Counted from the first letter of the stretch, positions 43,478-53,245 are shown. The stretch is 64,000 nt of DNA from Evansella clarkii (GCF_002019695.1 NZ_KV917376.1:4718072-4782071), one strand, 5' to 3'. Numbers and translations are program-made. The notes: generated from the sequence alone by a model not told the origin.

Positions 43478-44401
43478 ATGCACCATAAAAATATTGGAGT
43501 AATAGATGCAGGCTCCAATTCAATAAAGCTTGTTATATTTCGTGCAAAAGACGAAGAACGTTTTTTGCTGACAGAAAAATATACGGTTAATGCAAAAATG
43601 GGAAGTTATATAAACAATAACGGAATGATAACAGAGGAAGGCATTTCTGTGCTGCTGAAAAGCCTTAAGGAGCTAGCGGGCACTGCTTTAAAGGCCAATC
43701 TTGCTGTTTTAAGAATAACAGCAACTGCAGCAGTACGTAATGCCCGGAACTGGAAAGAAATTAAAGCAGCAGCCGAAGAGCTTATTGAGCTACCTTTTGA
43801 GGTACTGAATGAAAGATCGGAAGCTTATTATGGTTACTTAGCAGTTAAACATTCTGTTCCCGTGAGAGATTGCATTATTGCCGATCTTGGAGGGGGAAGT
43901 ACAGAAGTCAGTTTAATGAAGAGGGGGGAATTTTTCCATTTCCACAGCTTTCCTTTCGGCACCTTGACCTTACAGCAAAAATTCACATGCACTATTTCAG
44001 GGGAAACAAACATCGTGGAGATGAGGAACTGGATCATGGAACAATTTTACCAGCTTTCATGGCTTAAAGATATTAACCTTCCTGTAGTCGGAATAGGTGG
44101 GAGCGCAAAAGCAGCCGGGAAAATATTAATAAAGAACAGACTGGAGTCAGTTCCCGGGCTCCATTTATGCACTCTATCAATAACTGAGATTCAGCAGCTG
44201 AATGCTCTGCTTCTCCCTCTTTCCTTAAAAGAACGGAGAAAAATAAAAGGGCTGCCAAAAAAAAGAGCTGCCGCGATTGTTCCTGCTTTAACGGTTTTCG
44301 AGGAGCTTGTTAACTGCTCAGGGGGGCATTCTTTCATCATCAGTGAAAATGGGCTTAGAGAGGGCATTATGTTTGAGGAACTGGCCAGCGACCTGGGTTA
44401 A
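43478..44401 (+). CDS. Ppx/GppA-family exopolyphosphatase
   Basis: 307 residues from ATG 43478 (AGAGGTG upstream). ASKHA fold: N-terminal IGVIDAGSNSIKLVIF, ERSEAYYGYL, IIADLGGGSTEVSL (phosphate-binding), and VGIGGSAKA. It hydrolyses polyphosphate or pppGpp. Length matches the short Ppx form without the C-terminal HD domain. Isolated gene divergent from znuC. Confidence 0.9.
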   Translation: MHHKNIGVIDAGSNSIKLVIFRAKDEERFLLTEKYTVNAKMGSYINNNGMITEEGISVLLKSLKELAGTALKANLAVLRITATAAVRNARNWKEIKAAAEELIELPFEVLNERSEAYYGYLAVKHSVPVRDCIIADLGGGSTEVSLMKRGEFFHFHSFPFGTLTLQQKFTCTISGETNIVEMRNWIMEQFYQLSWLKDINLPVVGIGGSAKAAGKILIKNRLESVPGLHLCTLSITEIQQLNALLLPLSLKERRKIKGLPKKRAAAIVPALTVFEELVNCSGGHSFIISENGLREGIMFEELASDLG

Positions 44402-44408
44402 AGAGCAT

Positions 44409-44456
44409 AAAAAAAGCAGCGCATATCCGGATAATACTGCTGGAAAATGCGCTGGC
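44409..44456 (-). terminator. Terminator of the SLT gene
   Basis: Minus strand CAGCGCAT and ATGCGCTG arms with an internal loop, followed by seven T. Confidence 0.82.
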
Positions 44457-44489
44457 CAGGGATCATGGTTTATCTGTCCACTTTGACTT

Positions 44490-45212
44490 CTATGAACCGC
44501 TTCCAGTTACAACAAGGGAGTTATCTTTGGCGTTCTCCTGAATTTCCACAGCATACCAGCTTTTCGCATTACCATTTTTTTCGATGTATTCTTTCATTCC
44601 GTAGATGCCTCGATGGTACGCTGTTAACGCATGATCCCAGTCTCCAAACTGATCATATAAAAAGTCAAGGTACACAACAGAGAGCTGAATGGAGTAATAT
44701 GGGTCAAACAACATTTCATGCTCATAGTGAAGGCCAGCCATGTCAGCTATCCAGGGGCCAGTATTTTCCATAAACTGGGCCATCCCATATGCATGTCCAT
44801 ATTTAGTTTCCGGCCCCACCGCTTCAGGGTCAAAGGTGCCTCCAGTTTCAACCTTCAGAAGCTCATACACGATGAGTGGGTCAATGCCCCTTCTTTCCGC
44901 TTCTAATGCCATAAAGGTTCCCCAGTCCTGCCGGAACCTTCCCTCGCTTTCCTCATAGAGATATTCCGCAACATATTTAGCATTCATCCAGGCATCATAC
45001 CCTGCCTGCTTATATTCCTCGGGAAGGGACCTTGCGTATCCTTTAATTCTTTCTATTTCCAGTGCATGTTTAGTTTCCGCTTTCAGATCTTCTTTCTTCA
45101 CTTCTATTATTTCCAGCTCATCCTGCAATTCAGCGTAGTTATTTCCGAGCTGGAAAGAATATATACCTATAACTACTAAAATAAATGACAGTAAATAGAC
45201 CGTCGTTTTCAA
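44490..45212 (-). CDS. Lytic transglycosylase-like (SLT/lysozyme fold) protein
   Basis: 240 residues from TTG 45212, 7 nt after GGAGG; a longer frame has no site. N-terminal membrane anchor, a coiled-coil (ELQDELEIIEVKKEDLKAE), then an SLT-like domain: GIDPLIVYELLKVETGGTFD with the catalytic Glu in KVETGG, GHAYGMAQFMENTGPWI, DPYYSIQLSVVYLDFL, HALTAYHRG. It would cleave peptidoglycan outside the membrane. Confidence 0.87.
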   Translation of the reverse strand: MKTTVYLLSFILVVIGIYSFQLGNNYAELQDELEIIEVKKEDLKAETKHALEIERIKGYARSLPEEYKQAGYDAWMNAKYVAEYLYEESEGRFRQDWGTFMALEAERRGIDPLIVYELLKVETGGTFDPEAVGPETKYGHAYGMAQFMENTGPWIADMAGLHYEHEMLFDPYYSIQLSVVYLDFLYDQFGDWDHALTAYHRGIYGMKEYIEKNGNAKSWYAVEIQENAKDNSLVVTGSGS

Positions 45213-45297
45213 GTCTTTTCCTCCTCCGTCCACTGTAAGACCCATTCGGCCTTACATGTAAGCCTTTCATATTCTCCCTAAACAAGTTTGAAGAAAT

Positions 45298-45328
45298 AAA
45301 AAAGGGCAATCGCTTTACACGATTACCC
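45298..45328 (-). terminator. Terminator of the mntB-mntC-like operon
   Basis: Minus strand GGGTAATCG and CGATTGCCC stem, followed by TTTTTTA. Confidence 0.85.
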
Positions 45329-45410
45329 ATTTACCCGTTTATATAAAAACAAAACATGCGGCCAGGCGGTTTTTTATTCCATTAGCTGTCCAAGTCCTTG
45401 CTGCTCAGCT

Positions 45411-46277
45411 TTAACTGCTATGCTGCACAGACCTGAAATACCTGGGGATAATACCTTGTTTTGGTGAGAAAAAGAATGCTGCCGCGAAAAGGACCGAAGC
45501 TACAAGGACAATCGCCGCTCCGGATGATATATCATAAATAACTGAGAAAAACAGCCCGGAAACGGCTGAAATCACTCCTGTAACAGCCGAAAGTACAAGC
45601 ATGACAGAAAATCTTTCAGTAAGGAGATATGCTGTTGCCCCTGGCGTAATCAGCATAGCTACAACGAGAATTATACCAACAGTCTGCAGAGATGCAACTG
45701 TTACGAGAGACAAAAGCAGCATAAGCATGTAATGAATAAATCTTACAGGAAGCCCGCTTGCTTTTGCCATTGTTTCATCAAAAGTACTTAATAATAACGG
45801 GCGGTAAAATAATATCACCATCAAAATGACAAATATGCCGATGCCTAAAGTAATCCATAAATCAGCCCTTGAAACAGCCAGGACATTACCGAACAGAATA
45901 TGCCATAAATCAACACTCGTTCCCTGAAGCCCAGTGATCATAGCGATCCCCAGAGCAAACATGGCGGTGAACATTATTCCAATCGCTGAGTCTTCCTTAA
46001 CCTTGCTGTTCCTGGTAATATAACCTATCGACAGAGCAGTCAATACCCCTGTGATAACCGCACCAATGAAGAAGCTTGCTCCAAGCATATAAGCGATTAC
46101 CACTCCTGGAAGAACAGCATGAGATATAGCATCTCCCATTAAGGCCATCCCTCTTAAAATAATAAAGCAGCCGATTACACCGCAAATCACGCCCACAAGA
46201 ATAGCAGCGAATAATGCATTCTGCAGATAAGGGTAGCGAATCAGCTGGTCAATAAACAGTAGAATCTGATCGATCAA
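45411..46277 (-). CDS. Metal ABC permease (MntC-like, ABC-3 family)
   Basis: 288 residues. Signatures GVIGCFIILRGMALMGDAIS, HAVLPGVVIAYMLG and GIILVVAMLITPGATAYLL; eight to nine helices. Starts 4 nt inside the ATPase gene. It resembles manganese/iron permeases (MntC/SitC) more than the two zinc permeases nearby. No partner binding protein is encoded here. Confidence 0.88.
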   Translation of the reverse strand: MIDQILLFIDQLIRYPYLQNALFAAILVGVICGVIGCFIILRGMALMGDAISHAVLPGVVIAYMLGASFFIGAVITGVLTALSIGYITRNSKVKEDSAIGIMFTAMFALGIAMITGLQGTSVDLWHILFGNVLAVSRADLWITLGIGIFVILMVILFYRPLLLSTFDETMAKASGLPVRFIHYMLMLLLSLVTVASLQTVGIILVVAMLITPGATAYLLTERFSVMLVLSAVTGVISAVSGLFFSVIYDISSGAAIVLVASVLFAAAFFFSPKQGIIPRYFRSVQHSS

Positions 46278-47032
46278 GGGTTCACCACCACCATCTCTTT
46301 ACCCTCTTTAATTACCGCTGTGTTACCTTTGTAAGCTCTCTGTATATTTGAAGAAGAGTATACTTCGTCAACTTTTCCTGCATGAATTAATTCCTGATTA
46401 AGAAGGACGAGCTGATCAAAATACTTCTCTACCTTGCTTAAGTCATGATGAATGACAAAAATAGTTTTTCCTTCACTGCTTAAGCTTCTCAGAAGATTGA
46501 TAATGATCTCCTCAGACTTTACATCGATACCTACAAATGGTTCATCAAGGAAAAATAAGTCGGCGTTTTGGGTGAGTGCTCGTGCGATGAAGACACGCTG
46601 CTGCTGGCCGCCTGAAAGTTCACCTATCTGCCGTCCAGAAAATTCTTCCATTCCGACCTTCCTCAAAGCTTCTGCTGCTTTAGCTTTATCTTTCCTGCTT
46701 GCTAATTTATACCATGGAATATGCATATACCTGCCCATCAGCACCACATCTTCCACCCGGACAGGGAAATCCCAGTCAATCATACTCCTCTGTGGCACAT
46801 ACGCTATATTCTTCCTCATACTTTTTACAGGTTTTCCGAAAAAACTGACGGATCCGCTGCTTCTCTCCAGCCCAAGCATCGCCTTCATTAGCGTTGATTT
46901 TCCCGCTCCGTTAGGCCCGATCACTCCGACAATAGAGCCCTCATCTACTGAAAAGCTTACATTTTTTAAGGCCGTGTTTCCGTGATAATTTACCGAAAGA
47001 TTTTTTACCTTAATAGTACCTGGGTTATTCAC
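46274..47032 (-). CDS. Metal ABC transporter ATP-binding protein (MntB-like)
   Basis: 252 residues from GTG 47032, after GGGAGGAGTG. Walker A GPNGAGKST, YVPQRSMIDWDFPV (typical of Mn/Fe family members), signature LSGGQQQRVFIARALTQ, Walker B LFFLDEPFVGI. Co-transcribed with the permease. Manganese specificity is inferred from the MntR-like box upstream and the DWDFPV motif. Confidence 0.88.
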   Translation of the reverse strand: MNNPGTIKVKNLSVNYHGNTALKNVSFSVDEGSIVGVIGPNGAGKSTLMKAMLGLERSSGSVSFFGKPVKSMRKNIAYVPQRSMIDWDFPVRVEDVVLMGRYMHIPWYKLASRKDKAKAAEALRKVGMEEFSGRQIGELSGGQQQRVFIARALTQNADLFFLDEPFVGIDVKSEEIIINLLRSLSSEGKTIFVIHHDLSKVEKYFDQLVLLNQELIHAGKVDEVYSSSNIQRAYKGNTAVIKEGKEMVVVNP

Positions 47033-47292
47033 TGTTTATTCACTCCTCCCTGTTCAAACTCTCTCATCATGCTATTCATGTTTAATTTATCTCTGCAAAT
47101 TTCACTCAGACGGTGCTGTCAAAGCCTCCCAGCGCAGACAGGACCTGATACTGCAAGCCTCAAATTAATATCTCAGACTTTTAATAATTGATCGTGTTTA
47201 ATATATGTCGCAAGCTCAATGATTGTGCGTAAATTCGAAAATTTTTCCCTCGAATCAAAAAGTTGGTCTAAGGCAAAACTCCCCTTTATTCC
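47033..47292 (-). other. Long 5' leader of the mnt-like operon
   Basis: Promoter to start codon is about 250 nt. It contains a candidate 16-codon leader frame ATG (about 47079) ending at the operon start, and a GTGCTGTCAAAGCC..segment with modest dyads. I do not see the conserved yybP-ykoY Mn riboswitch core. Confidence 0.4.
47262..47279 (-). promoter_or_regulatory. Candidate MntR box
   Basis: Minus strand GTTTTGCCTTAGACCAAC. The left half equals TTTGCCTTA of the B. subtilis MntR operator; the right half is only partly matched (AAC). It lies about 13 nt downstream of the -10. Confidence 0.55.
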
Positions 47293-47321
47293 ATTATAAA
47301 ACTCTTCATTGAATTTTTCAA
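47293..47321 (-). promoter_or_regulatory. Sigma-A promoter of the mnt-like operon
   Basis: Minus strand TTGAAA (47321-47316), 17-nt spacer, TATAAT (47298-47293). Confidence 0.8.
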
Positions 47322-47454
47322 TAAGAAGGGATAAAAGCAGCTTTTTATTTCTGTCTCATAGGGGGATTGTGTAACATTTTTTTTGTTTTCCCATATTTAT
47401 AAAGTGGATGCCCAGATTGCAGGAGAATAAATTTTACCGGGAGGGGGAACTTTA

Positions 47455-47730
47455 TTGAATCCGGTTATTCGCAAAATTGTTAATCAGAAAATAAGAGAAC
47501 TTACAGTAAAAGAAATTATCAGACTTGCAAGGGAAAACAATATAAACATTACAGTAAAGCAGGCAAAAGAAATATTCGCTGTTTTGCAGGAACAACCTTT
47601 TGACATCGGGAATAAAAATACGGTTTTAAAAGTGAACAGACGGTTAAAACAGCTGGATCCTTCCTTATATAAAAAGGCAAGAAAACTGTTAAAGCCTTAT
47701 GAGGCTTATCTTGATTACTCTCTGGACTAA
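47455..47730 (+). CDS. yqfT: YqfT, DUF2624 family protein
   Basis: 91 residues from TTG 47455, after GGGAGGGGG. Basic, helical (KIVNQKIRELTVKEIIRLAR, YKKARKLLKPYEAYLDY), matching DUF2624. Lies next to nfo in convergent orientation. Function unknown. Confidence 0.83.
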   Translation: MNPVIRKIVNQKIRELTVKEIIRLARENNINITVKQAKEIFAVLQEQPFDIGNKNTVLKVNRRLKQLDPSLYKKARKLLKPYEAYLDYSLD

Positions 47731-47739
47731 GAAAAAAGG

Positions 47740-47788
47740 AAAAAGCAAGGAGAAACCAGCCAAACGCTGAATTTCATCCTTGCTTTTT
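47740..47788 (+). terminator. Terminator of yqfT
   Basis: AAAAAGCAAGGA pairs with TCCTTGCTTTTT around a 25-nt loop. Confidence 0.85.
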
Positions 47789-47811
47789 CATTAGCTGTTT
47801 TAAATTTCGCT

Positions 47812-47880
47812 CTGTTAAACTTTAACGTTGATTTTCACTTCGGCACGCTTGCTGCAATCAACAACGAGTAAAATTAACAG
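47812..47880 (+). repeat. Minimal 69-bp GTTGAT-family element
   Basis: Bounded by CTGTTAA and TTAACAG, with CGTTGATT near the left and AATCAACA near the right end; only CACTTCGGCACGCTTGCTGC remains between. Appears to be a core-deleted derivative of the elements at 52.0 and 60.1 kb. Confidence 0.65.
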
Positions 47881-47909
47881 TAACCTTTATCAAAGCCTTA
47901 AACTTAAAA

Positions 47910-48803
47910 CTATACAAGCTCCAGTAACCGGTCTTTTAATGCAGTATCAAATTCCCTGTTGCGAATCATTTCAATTTCATGTTTGTACGGGGCTTTTTTG
48001 TTTTTCTTATCCGTGCCTATATATGGTGTTTCAAGAATCTTAGGAACATCGCTGAAAGCTTCATGATAGAGAATCCGCTCTAATGCCTCGAAACCAATAT
48101 GGCCGAAGCCAAGATTTTCATGGCGGTCTTTGCGGGAGCCCCTTTCATTTTTACTGTCATTAATATGAAGAACTTTAAGCCGGTCAAGCCCTATCGTTTC
48201 ATCAAACTCCTTTACTACATTGTCCAGATTGTTAACTATATCATAGCCAGCATCATGAACGTGGCACGTATCAAAGCATACGGATAGCTTTTCGTTATGT
48301 GTGACTCCATCGATTATTTTAGCGATTTCATCAAAAGAACGGCCGCATTCTGACCCCTTTCCTGCCATTGTTTCGAGAGCAATTTGCACATCCTGGTCAG
48401 GGTCAAGCACCTCATTAAGGCCTTCAATTATTTTTTCAATCCCTTTATCAGCCCCTGCGCCAACATGAGCGCCAGGGTGCAGAACAATCTGCTTAGCTCC
48501 GAGAGCTTCCGTGCGGTCAATTTCACTTCTCAGGAAGTTTACTCCAAGTTCGAAAGTTTCTTTCTTTGTCGTGTTAGCGATATTAATAATATATGGCGCA
48601 TGTACCACTATATGTGAAATTCCATTTTCCCCCATATGTTTCTGACCAAGCTCAATGTTCAAATCCTCAATCGCTTTTCTTCTCGTATTCTGCGGTGCTC
48701 CTGTATATATCATAAATGTTGTTGCGCCGTATGAAGCTGCCTCTTCACTCGCTGCCAGGAGCATTTTCTTTCCGCTCATAGATACATGTGAACCTAATAA
48801 CAT
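47910..48803 (-). CDS. nfo: Deoxyribonuclease IV (AP endonuclease, EndoIV)
   Basis: 297 residues from ATG 48803 (GGAGGAAAAAG upstream), equal to B. subtilis Nfo. Tri-zinc TIM barrel: [71 protein letters not shown]. It repairs abasic sites, mainly in spores. Follows cshB on the same strand with a 31-nt gap. Confidence 0.95.
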   Translation of the reverse strand: MLLGSHVSMSGKKMLLAASEEAASYGATTFMIYTGAPQNTRRKAIEDLNIELGQKHMGENGISHIVVHAPYIINIANTTKKETFELGVNFLRSEIDRTEALGAKQIVLHPGAHVGAGADKGIEKIIEGLNEVLDPDQDVQIALETMAGKGSECGRSFDEIAKIIDGVTHNEKLSVCFDTCHVHDAGYDIVNNLDNVVKEFDETIGLDRLKVLHINDSKNERGSRKDRHENLGFGHIGFEALERILYHEAFSDVPKILETPYIGTDKKNKKAPYKHEIEMIRNREFDTALKDRLLELV

Positions 48804-48834
48804 TTTTCTTTTTCCTCCCCCGGCGAAACAGACT

Positions 48835-50130
48835 TTACTTCTTGTTGTTCCGCTCAATTCTTCGTTTTCTTCTTTCTTCCTTTTCCTGTTTAAATCGTGC
48901 TTTCTTTTTGTAACCTGGTTTTACTTTTTTGGGTTTCGCTACTGCTCTGGCTGCTTCTCCAGTTTCCTTTTTCGGCTGGGGCCGCTTTCGCTTTTCCAGA
49001 TCCACCCATTCATCTTTCTTTAACTCTTTATATACAAATTTGATTCCCTGTTTTTCAAGCTTACTGACAGGAAGCTGGTCTTCCCGGCCAATAAAAGTAA
49101 CGGCAATACCATCCCACCCTGCGCGGGCGGTTCTTCCTACCCGGTGAACATAATACTCAAGCTCTTTAGGCAGTTCGTAGTTGATAATATGGCTGATTCC
49201 TTTTACATCGATCCCTCTGGCGACAAGATCTGTAGCCACCAGGTACTGCACTTCCGCATCCTGAAGGCGTTTCATTACTTTCTTCCGCTGCCTCGGACTG
49301 ACTCCTCCATGGAGAACGTCTGCATTAAGTCCTGCAGCCTGGAGTGCTTCAAACACTTCGTCAGCCGTCTCTTTTGTATTTGTAAAAATCACTGCCAGAA
49401 ACGGGTTAAGCTTTTTCAGGACCGGTATTAACAGCTGTTTTCTGTCCTTATCTCTGTCAGGAACAAGCCAGTGTTCAATCTGCTTAGGAGACACATTTTC
49501 CGGCTGCACTTCCACCTGACGGGGATTTTTCATATATTTACGGAGAAACGGCTTCAGCTTTTCCGGTATCGTAGCGGAAAAAACCATCATTTGAACTTCC
49601 TTTTTCATTTTTGAGGCAGCCCGGTCTACATCTTCCAGGAATCCCATGTCAAGCATCTGATCTGCTTCATCTACTACAAGCATATCCACATGGTAAACAT
49701 CGAGTGCTTTCTCATCAATCATATCCGCAATACGGCCAGGTGTGCCTACAATAATATGAGGCTTATGTTTCAGCTTTTCGATCATCCTTTGTCTGTCTGT
49801 TCCTCCGGTAACTAATTGTGAACTGATTGCCTTCTCAGAAAAACGGGTGAGTTTTGTCAGTTCATCATAAAGCTGAGTTGCCAGCTCCCTTGTTGGAGCT
49901 GTAATGACAGCCTGTGTCTCTTTTCTGTCAGGGTTTATTCTGTGGACTGCAGGAATCATAAATGCATATGTCTTCCCGGTTCCAGTCTGAGATTGCCCGA
50001 TCACATCCAGGCCGTTTTTAATAGCCGGAATTAAACGTTCCTGAATTTCCGTAGGAAGGTCTATGTTTTGCTCCATTAAAGCTTGAATTAAAAATGGCTG
50101 CAATTCAAATCGATTAAAGTTATGCTCCAT
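48835..50130 (-). CDS. cshB: CshB, DEAD-box RNA helicase
   Basis: 431 residues. Q motif [20 protein letters not shown].., Walker [28 protein letters not shown] (DEAD), SAT in VFSATIP, and [10 protein letters not shown]. Highly basic C-terminal tail ([18 protein letters not shown]). Cold-shock-related helicase working on RNA secondary structure and ribosome assembly. Position next to nfo as in B. subtilis yqfR. Confidence 0.94.
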   Translation of the reverse strand: MEHNFNRFELQPFLIQALMEQNIDLPTEIQERLIPAIKNGLDVIGQSQTGTGKTYAFMIPAVHRINPDRKETQAVITAPTRELATQLYDELTKLTRFSEKAISSQLVTGGTDRQRMIEKLKHKPHIIVGTPGRIADMIDEKALDVYHVDMLVVDEADQMLDMGFLEDVDRAASKMKKEVQMMVFSATIPEKLKPFLRKYMKNPRQVEVQPENVSPKQIEHWLVPDRDKDRKQLLIPVLKKLNPFLAVIFTNTKETADEVFEALQAAGLNADVLHGGVSPRQRKKVMKRLQDAEVQYLVATDLVARGIDVKGISHIINYELPKELEYYVHRVGRTARAGWDGIAVTFIGREDQLPVSKLEKQGIKFVYKELKKDEWVDLEKRKRPQPKKETGEAARAVAKPKKVKPGYKKKARFKQEKEERRKRRIERNNKK

Positions 50131-50151
50131 CTTATTTCATCATCCTTTTCA

Positions 50152-50307
50152 ATAAAGTGAAACTTCAATCAGCGAGGTGTACTTCCCCCGCTGACTGTTA
50201 GCTGAACCAATTCCGATGTTAGCGTCCGTTATCTCCCGCCCGGATATCTATGCTTCCACTTATGTCTGTGAGGCGGAGGGTTTACGGACGCTTACATCGG
50301 GATAAAT
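50152..50307 (+). repeat. bcr1-like structured repeat, copy 4
   Basis: ATAAAGTGAAACTTCAATCA to CATCGGGATAAAT. The most diverged copy, with several compensated and uncompensated changes (CAGCGAGG, CCCGCTGACTG). The 354-nt gap between cshB and yqfQ holds nothing else clear. Confidence 0.83.
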
Positions 50308-50484
50308 AACCCGTCCGTACATATTATTGCACTAATTATATATTTTAGCATGAATTGGGAAGATATAGCTACTGGCTGTTCCTGTGAGGTTTGTTTTTTA
50401 ATAATTTTGTTTTTGCCCATACATATTATTGACTGTTGCATATACCTATCATGAGAGATCTTGTAAATCGAAAGGATGTTTCTC

Positions 50485-51282
50485 ATGTTCGGACCAAGAC
50501 CCTTTCCTCCAGGCCCAGCTCCTCCAGGCGGACTGTTTGGCGGTGGTTCCTTCCTTGGCCCGCAGGCCTCTATGCTTCCTCAGACAATGGCCCCTGTGCA
50601 GCAGGCCGGACAGGGGGCAGGGCTGCTATCCCGCTTATTAGGCGGCGGATCCTCATTGGGCGCTGCCGGACCTGCAGGCTCAGCTGCTACCAGTGCAGTT
50701 GGAAGTGCAGGAGCAGCTGGCGGCGGATTAACCGGATTGATGGGTTTCGTGGAGAACACCCAAAAGGCGATCCAGGTTGTACAGCAATTTGCCCCAATGG
50801 TCCAGCAATATGGTCCTCTTGTAAAATCTTTGCCTCAGCTGCTATCTTCCATGAGCTCTTCTGATGATGAAGAAGAAGAGGATGAAGAAATTAATGAAGA
50901 GGAAACTGCGCCGGACGAGGAAGAAGCGGAAGAAGACACTTTAGAGAATCCTGGTGAAGATGATTCAGAAGATGAAGATGTTAGTAAAGAAAAAAACGAC
51001 GGAGAAGATAAGAATAAAAGCAAACCGCCAGCAAAGAAAAAAAACGCGTCAGGTGATGTCAGAAAAAAAAGTAAGCAAAATAAACAAAACGCTGCAAAAA
51101 AGAAAGCTGCTGTAAAAGAAAAAAAAGAAGGCGTTACTTCCAGCACTAAAAGCAAAAACGACATAAGCAATAAAAAAACAGGAATGTCTGCAAAGAAACA
51201 AAGCCGAAAACGCCCTCAAAAAAATACAAAGAAGCCAGACAGGAGTATCGGGAATTCTCCTGCGCCGAAACTTTATATTTAA
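50485..51282 (+). CDS. yqfQ: YqfQ (VrrA-like) low-complexity protein
   Basis: 265 residues from ATG 50485, 6 nt after AAAGGATG. N-terminal Pro/Gly-rich MFGPRPFPPGPAPPGGLF, a hydrophobic Gly/Ala helix region (residues 40-115, GLTGLMGFVENTQKAIQVVQ), then an acidic block and a Lys/Ser-rich basic tail. YqfQ of B. subtilis is a spore coat-associated protein between cshB and ispH; the polyampholyte tail is longer than usual here. Confidence 0.82.
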   Translation: MFGPRPFPPGPAPPGGLFGGGSFLGPQASMLPQTMAPVQQAGQGAGLLSRLLGGGSSLGAAGPAGSAATSAVGSAGAAGGGLTGLMGFVENTQKAIQVVQQFAPMVQQYGPLVKSLPQLLSSMSSSDDEEEEDEEINEEETAPDEEEAEEDTLENPGEDDSEDEDVSKEKNDGEDKNKSKPPAKKKNASGDVRKKSKQNKQNAAKKKAAVKEKKEGVTSSTKSKNDISNKKTGMSAKKQSRKRPQKNTKKPDRSIGNSPAPKLYI

Positions 51283-51458
51283 TCCAGCCTCCGTAGTTTG
51301 CAGGCTGGATTTCCCTGCTTTTTCTTTTCTTTTTTTATGAAGTTCGACACTGTTTTTTCTCTGTTTTTCATTGACTATTAGGGGATTACATAGTAAAATT
51401 TTAAATTTAATTCATTTTATGATACAATATAGATACTATTGTATTTGGAGGAATGCTC

Positions 51459-51953
51459 ATGTTTAATGTCGGTGATCACGTAGTTTACCCTTACCACGGA
51501 GCAGGAACGATTCAGGATATTGAGGAAAAGGATATCTTAGGGCAAAAGTTAAATTACTTTGTTGTATACTTTCCTCTTAACCATGTCACATTAATGCTTC
51601 CGGAAAACAGAATTGATTCATCAGGGCTTCGAAAAATTATACAGACTAAAGAAATAGAGGAACTGGCTACAGCATTGAAGCCGGCGGAAGATAATGCCTC
51701 CAAGAAGGATGCAGCGAGACCATACTCCAAAGAAAATGAAACACTATTGAAATCAGGATGTATTCTCGATGCAGCAGCAGTAATATCAAACCTGACATCA
51801 AAAGAAGGCGAGAGAACAAACGGCCTGCATATGGAGGACCGCAAAAACCTTGATCGCGCAAAACAATTTATTGTGAGTGAACTTATGCTCGTTAAAAACA
51901 TTACTGAAGAAGAGGCATACAGATTCATAAGCGACAATTCAAAAGGCGCCTGA
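51459..51953 (+). CDS. CarD/CdnL-TRCF-like RNA polymerase-interacting protein
   Basis: 164 residues from ATG 51459, 7 nt after GGAGG. N-terminal CarD_CdnL_TRCF RID domain: FNVGDHVVYPYHGAGTIQDI and LNYFVVYFPLNHVTLMLPEN. The C-terminal half is helical. Family members bind the RNAP beta subunit and modulate sigma-A transcription. Sits between yqfQ and ispH, where B. subtilis has no such gene. Confidence 0.88.
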   Translation: MFNVGDHVVYPYHGAGTIQDIEEKDILGQKLNYFVVYFPLNHVTLMLPENRIDSSGLRKIIQTKEIEELATALKPAEDNASKKDAARPYSKENETLLKSGCILDAAAVISNLTSKEGERTNGLHMEDRKNLDRAKQFIVSELMLVKNITEEEAYRFISDNSKGA

Positions 51954-51977
51954 CTTCTGGATATAGTATAAAAAGGC

Positions 51978-52150
51978 TATGTTAAAGATAATTCTGTGTT
52001 GATTGTAGCATAAGGAGGCGAGACGCGCCTTCGGGAATAGCATTAGCTGAAGACCCCCTCGGAAGCCAAAAAGGCTTCCGAGGTAGCTGAAGCAATGCCC
52101 GAGGCAAACGAGCGTCCTGTTGCGGAAATCAACTTTAAGGTTTAACTAAG
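51978..52150 (-). repeat. GTTGAT-bounded structured repeat, full copy
   Basis: Minus strand: GTTAAACCTTAAAGTTGATT, GGACGCTCG, GCCTCGGGCATTGCTTCAGC, a CTCGGAAGCC/GGCTTCCGAG hairpin, GTCTTCAGCTAATGCTATTC, CCCGAAGGCGCGTCTCGC, CAATCAACA. Fills the gap upstream of ispH. Confidence 0.78.
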
Positions 52151-52273
52151 CTTTAAAAGTGGTCTTTCGCATCCTTGCGAAAGACTGTTTTGTTGTCTGG
52201 ATTGTAAAATCAGATCTTAAAGCTTTATAATAGACCTATATTATAAATAGTGTTTTTGTTAGGAGGAATCACA

Positions 52274-53239
52274 GTGGAAGTCATTAAAATTTCTCCCCGC
52301 GGTTACTGCTACGGTGTCGTTGACGCCATGGTACTTGCCAGACAGGCGGCGGAAAATCTTGATTTGCCAAGACCGATCTATATACTGGGTATGATCGTTC
52401 ATAATAAACATGTAACTGATGCATTCACAGAAGAAGGAATTACTACCCTTGACGGGCCGAACAGGCTGGAAATATTAAAGAAAGTCGATAAAGGAACAGT
52501 CATCTTTACAGCTCACGGAGTTTCTCCGGAAGTCAGGAAGCTCGCAAAGGAAAAAGGGCTTACGACCGTTGACGCTACTTGTCCCGATGTTACAAGAACC
52601 CATGACCTTATCCGCGAAAAAAAAGCGGAAGGCTATGAAATTATTTATATCGGCAAAAAAGGCCATCCTGAACCGGAAGGAGCAGTTGGAGTAGCTCCCG
52701 ATATCGTTCACCTCGTAGAAAAAGAAGAGGATGTAAGGGCGCTGAATATTAACTCTGATAAAATCCTTGTAACAAACCAGACGACAATGAGCCAGTGGGA
52801 CGTGTCACATCTGATTAACAGCTCCATTAAAAAATATCCTCATGCTGAAGTCCATAACGAGATCTGCCTTGCGACTCAGGTAAGACAGGAAGCAGTCGCT
52901 GAACAAGCCAAAGAGGCTGATCTCCTTCTTGTTGTCGGGGATCCTAAAAGCAACAACTCGAACCGCCTTGCCCAGGTTTCTAAAGAAATTGCCGGCACAC
53001 AAGCATACCGGATCGCAAATTTAAACGAACTCAATCTGGAATGGCTGAAAGGTGTTAATAAAGTGGCGGTTACCGCAGGAGCAAGTACACCTACTCCGAT
53101 CACAAGGGAACTCATTAAATTCCTTGAACAATTTGATGAAGACGACCCGCATACATGGGATGCCACCAGCACAGTCAAGCTGACAAAAATACTCCCTAAA
53201 GTAAAAAAGAAAAGCACCGATAAAAAAGCGGTGAATTAA
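52274..53239 (+). CDS. ispH: IspH, 4-hydroxy-3-methylbut-2-enyl diphosphate reductase
   Basis: 321 residues from GTG 52274, 7 nt after AGGAGG. The last step of the MEP pathway, producing IPP and DMAPP with a [4Fe-4S] cluster: cysteines in [13 protein letters not shown] and [20 protein letters not shown] and [13 protein letters not shown] are conserved. Equivalent to B. subtilis yqfP. Confidence 0.95.
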   Translation: MEVIKISPRGYCYGVVDAMVLARQAAENLDLPRPIYILGMIVHNKHVTDAFTEEGITTLDGPNRLEILKKVDKGTVIFTAHGVSPEVRKLAKEKGLTTVDATCPDVTRTHDLIREKKAEGYEIIYIGKKGHPEPEGAVGVAPDIVHLVEKEEDVRALNINSDKILVTNQTTMSQWDVSHLINSSIKKYPHAEVHNEICLATQVRQEAVAEQAKEADLLLVVGDPKSNNSNRLAQVSKEIAGTQAYRIANLNELNLEWLKGVNKVAVTAGASTPTPITRELIKFLEQFDEDDPHTWDATSTVKLTKILPKVKKKSTDKKAVN

Positions 53240-53245
53240 TAAAAA

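Noticed and set aside
47033-47292. yybP-ykoY manganese riboswitch in the mnt-like leader
   Set aside because: The conserved core loops were not found by eye.
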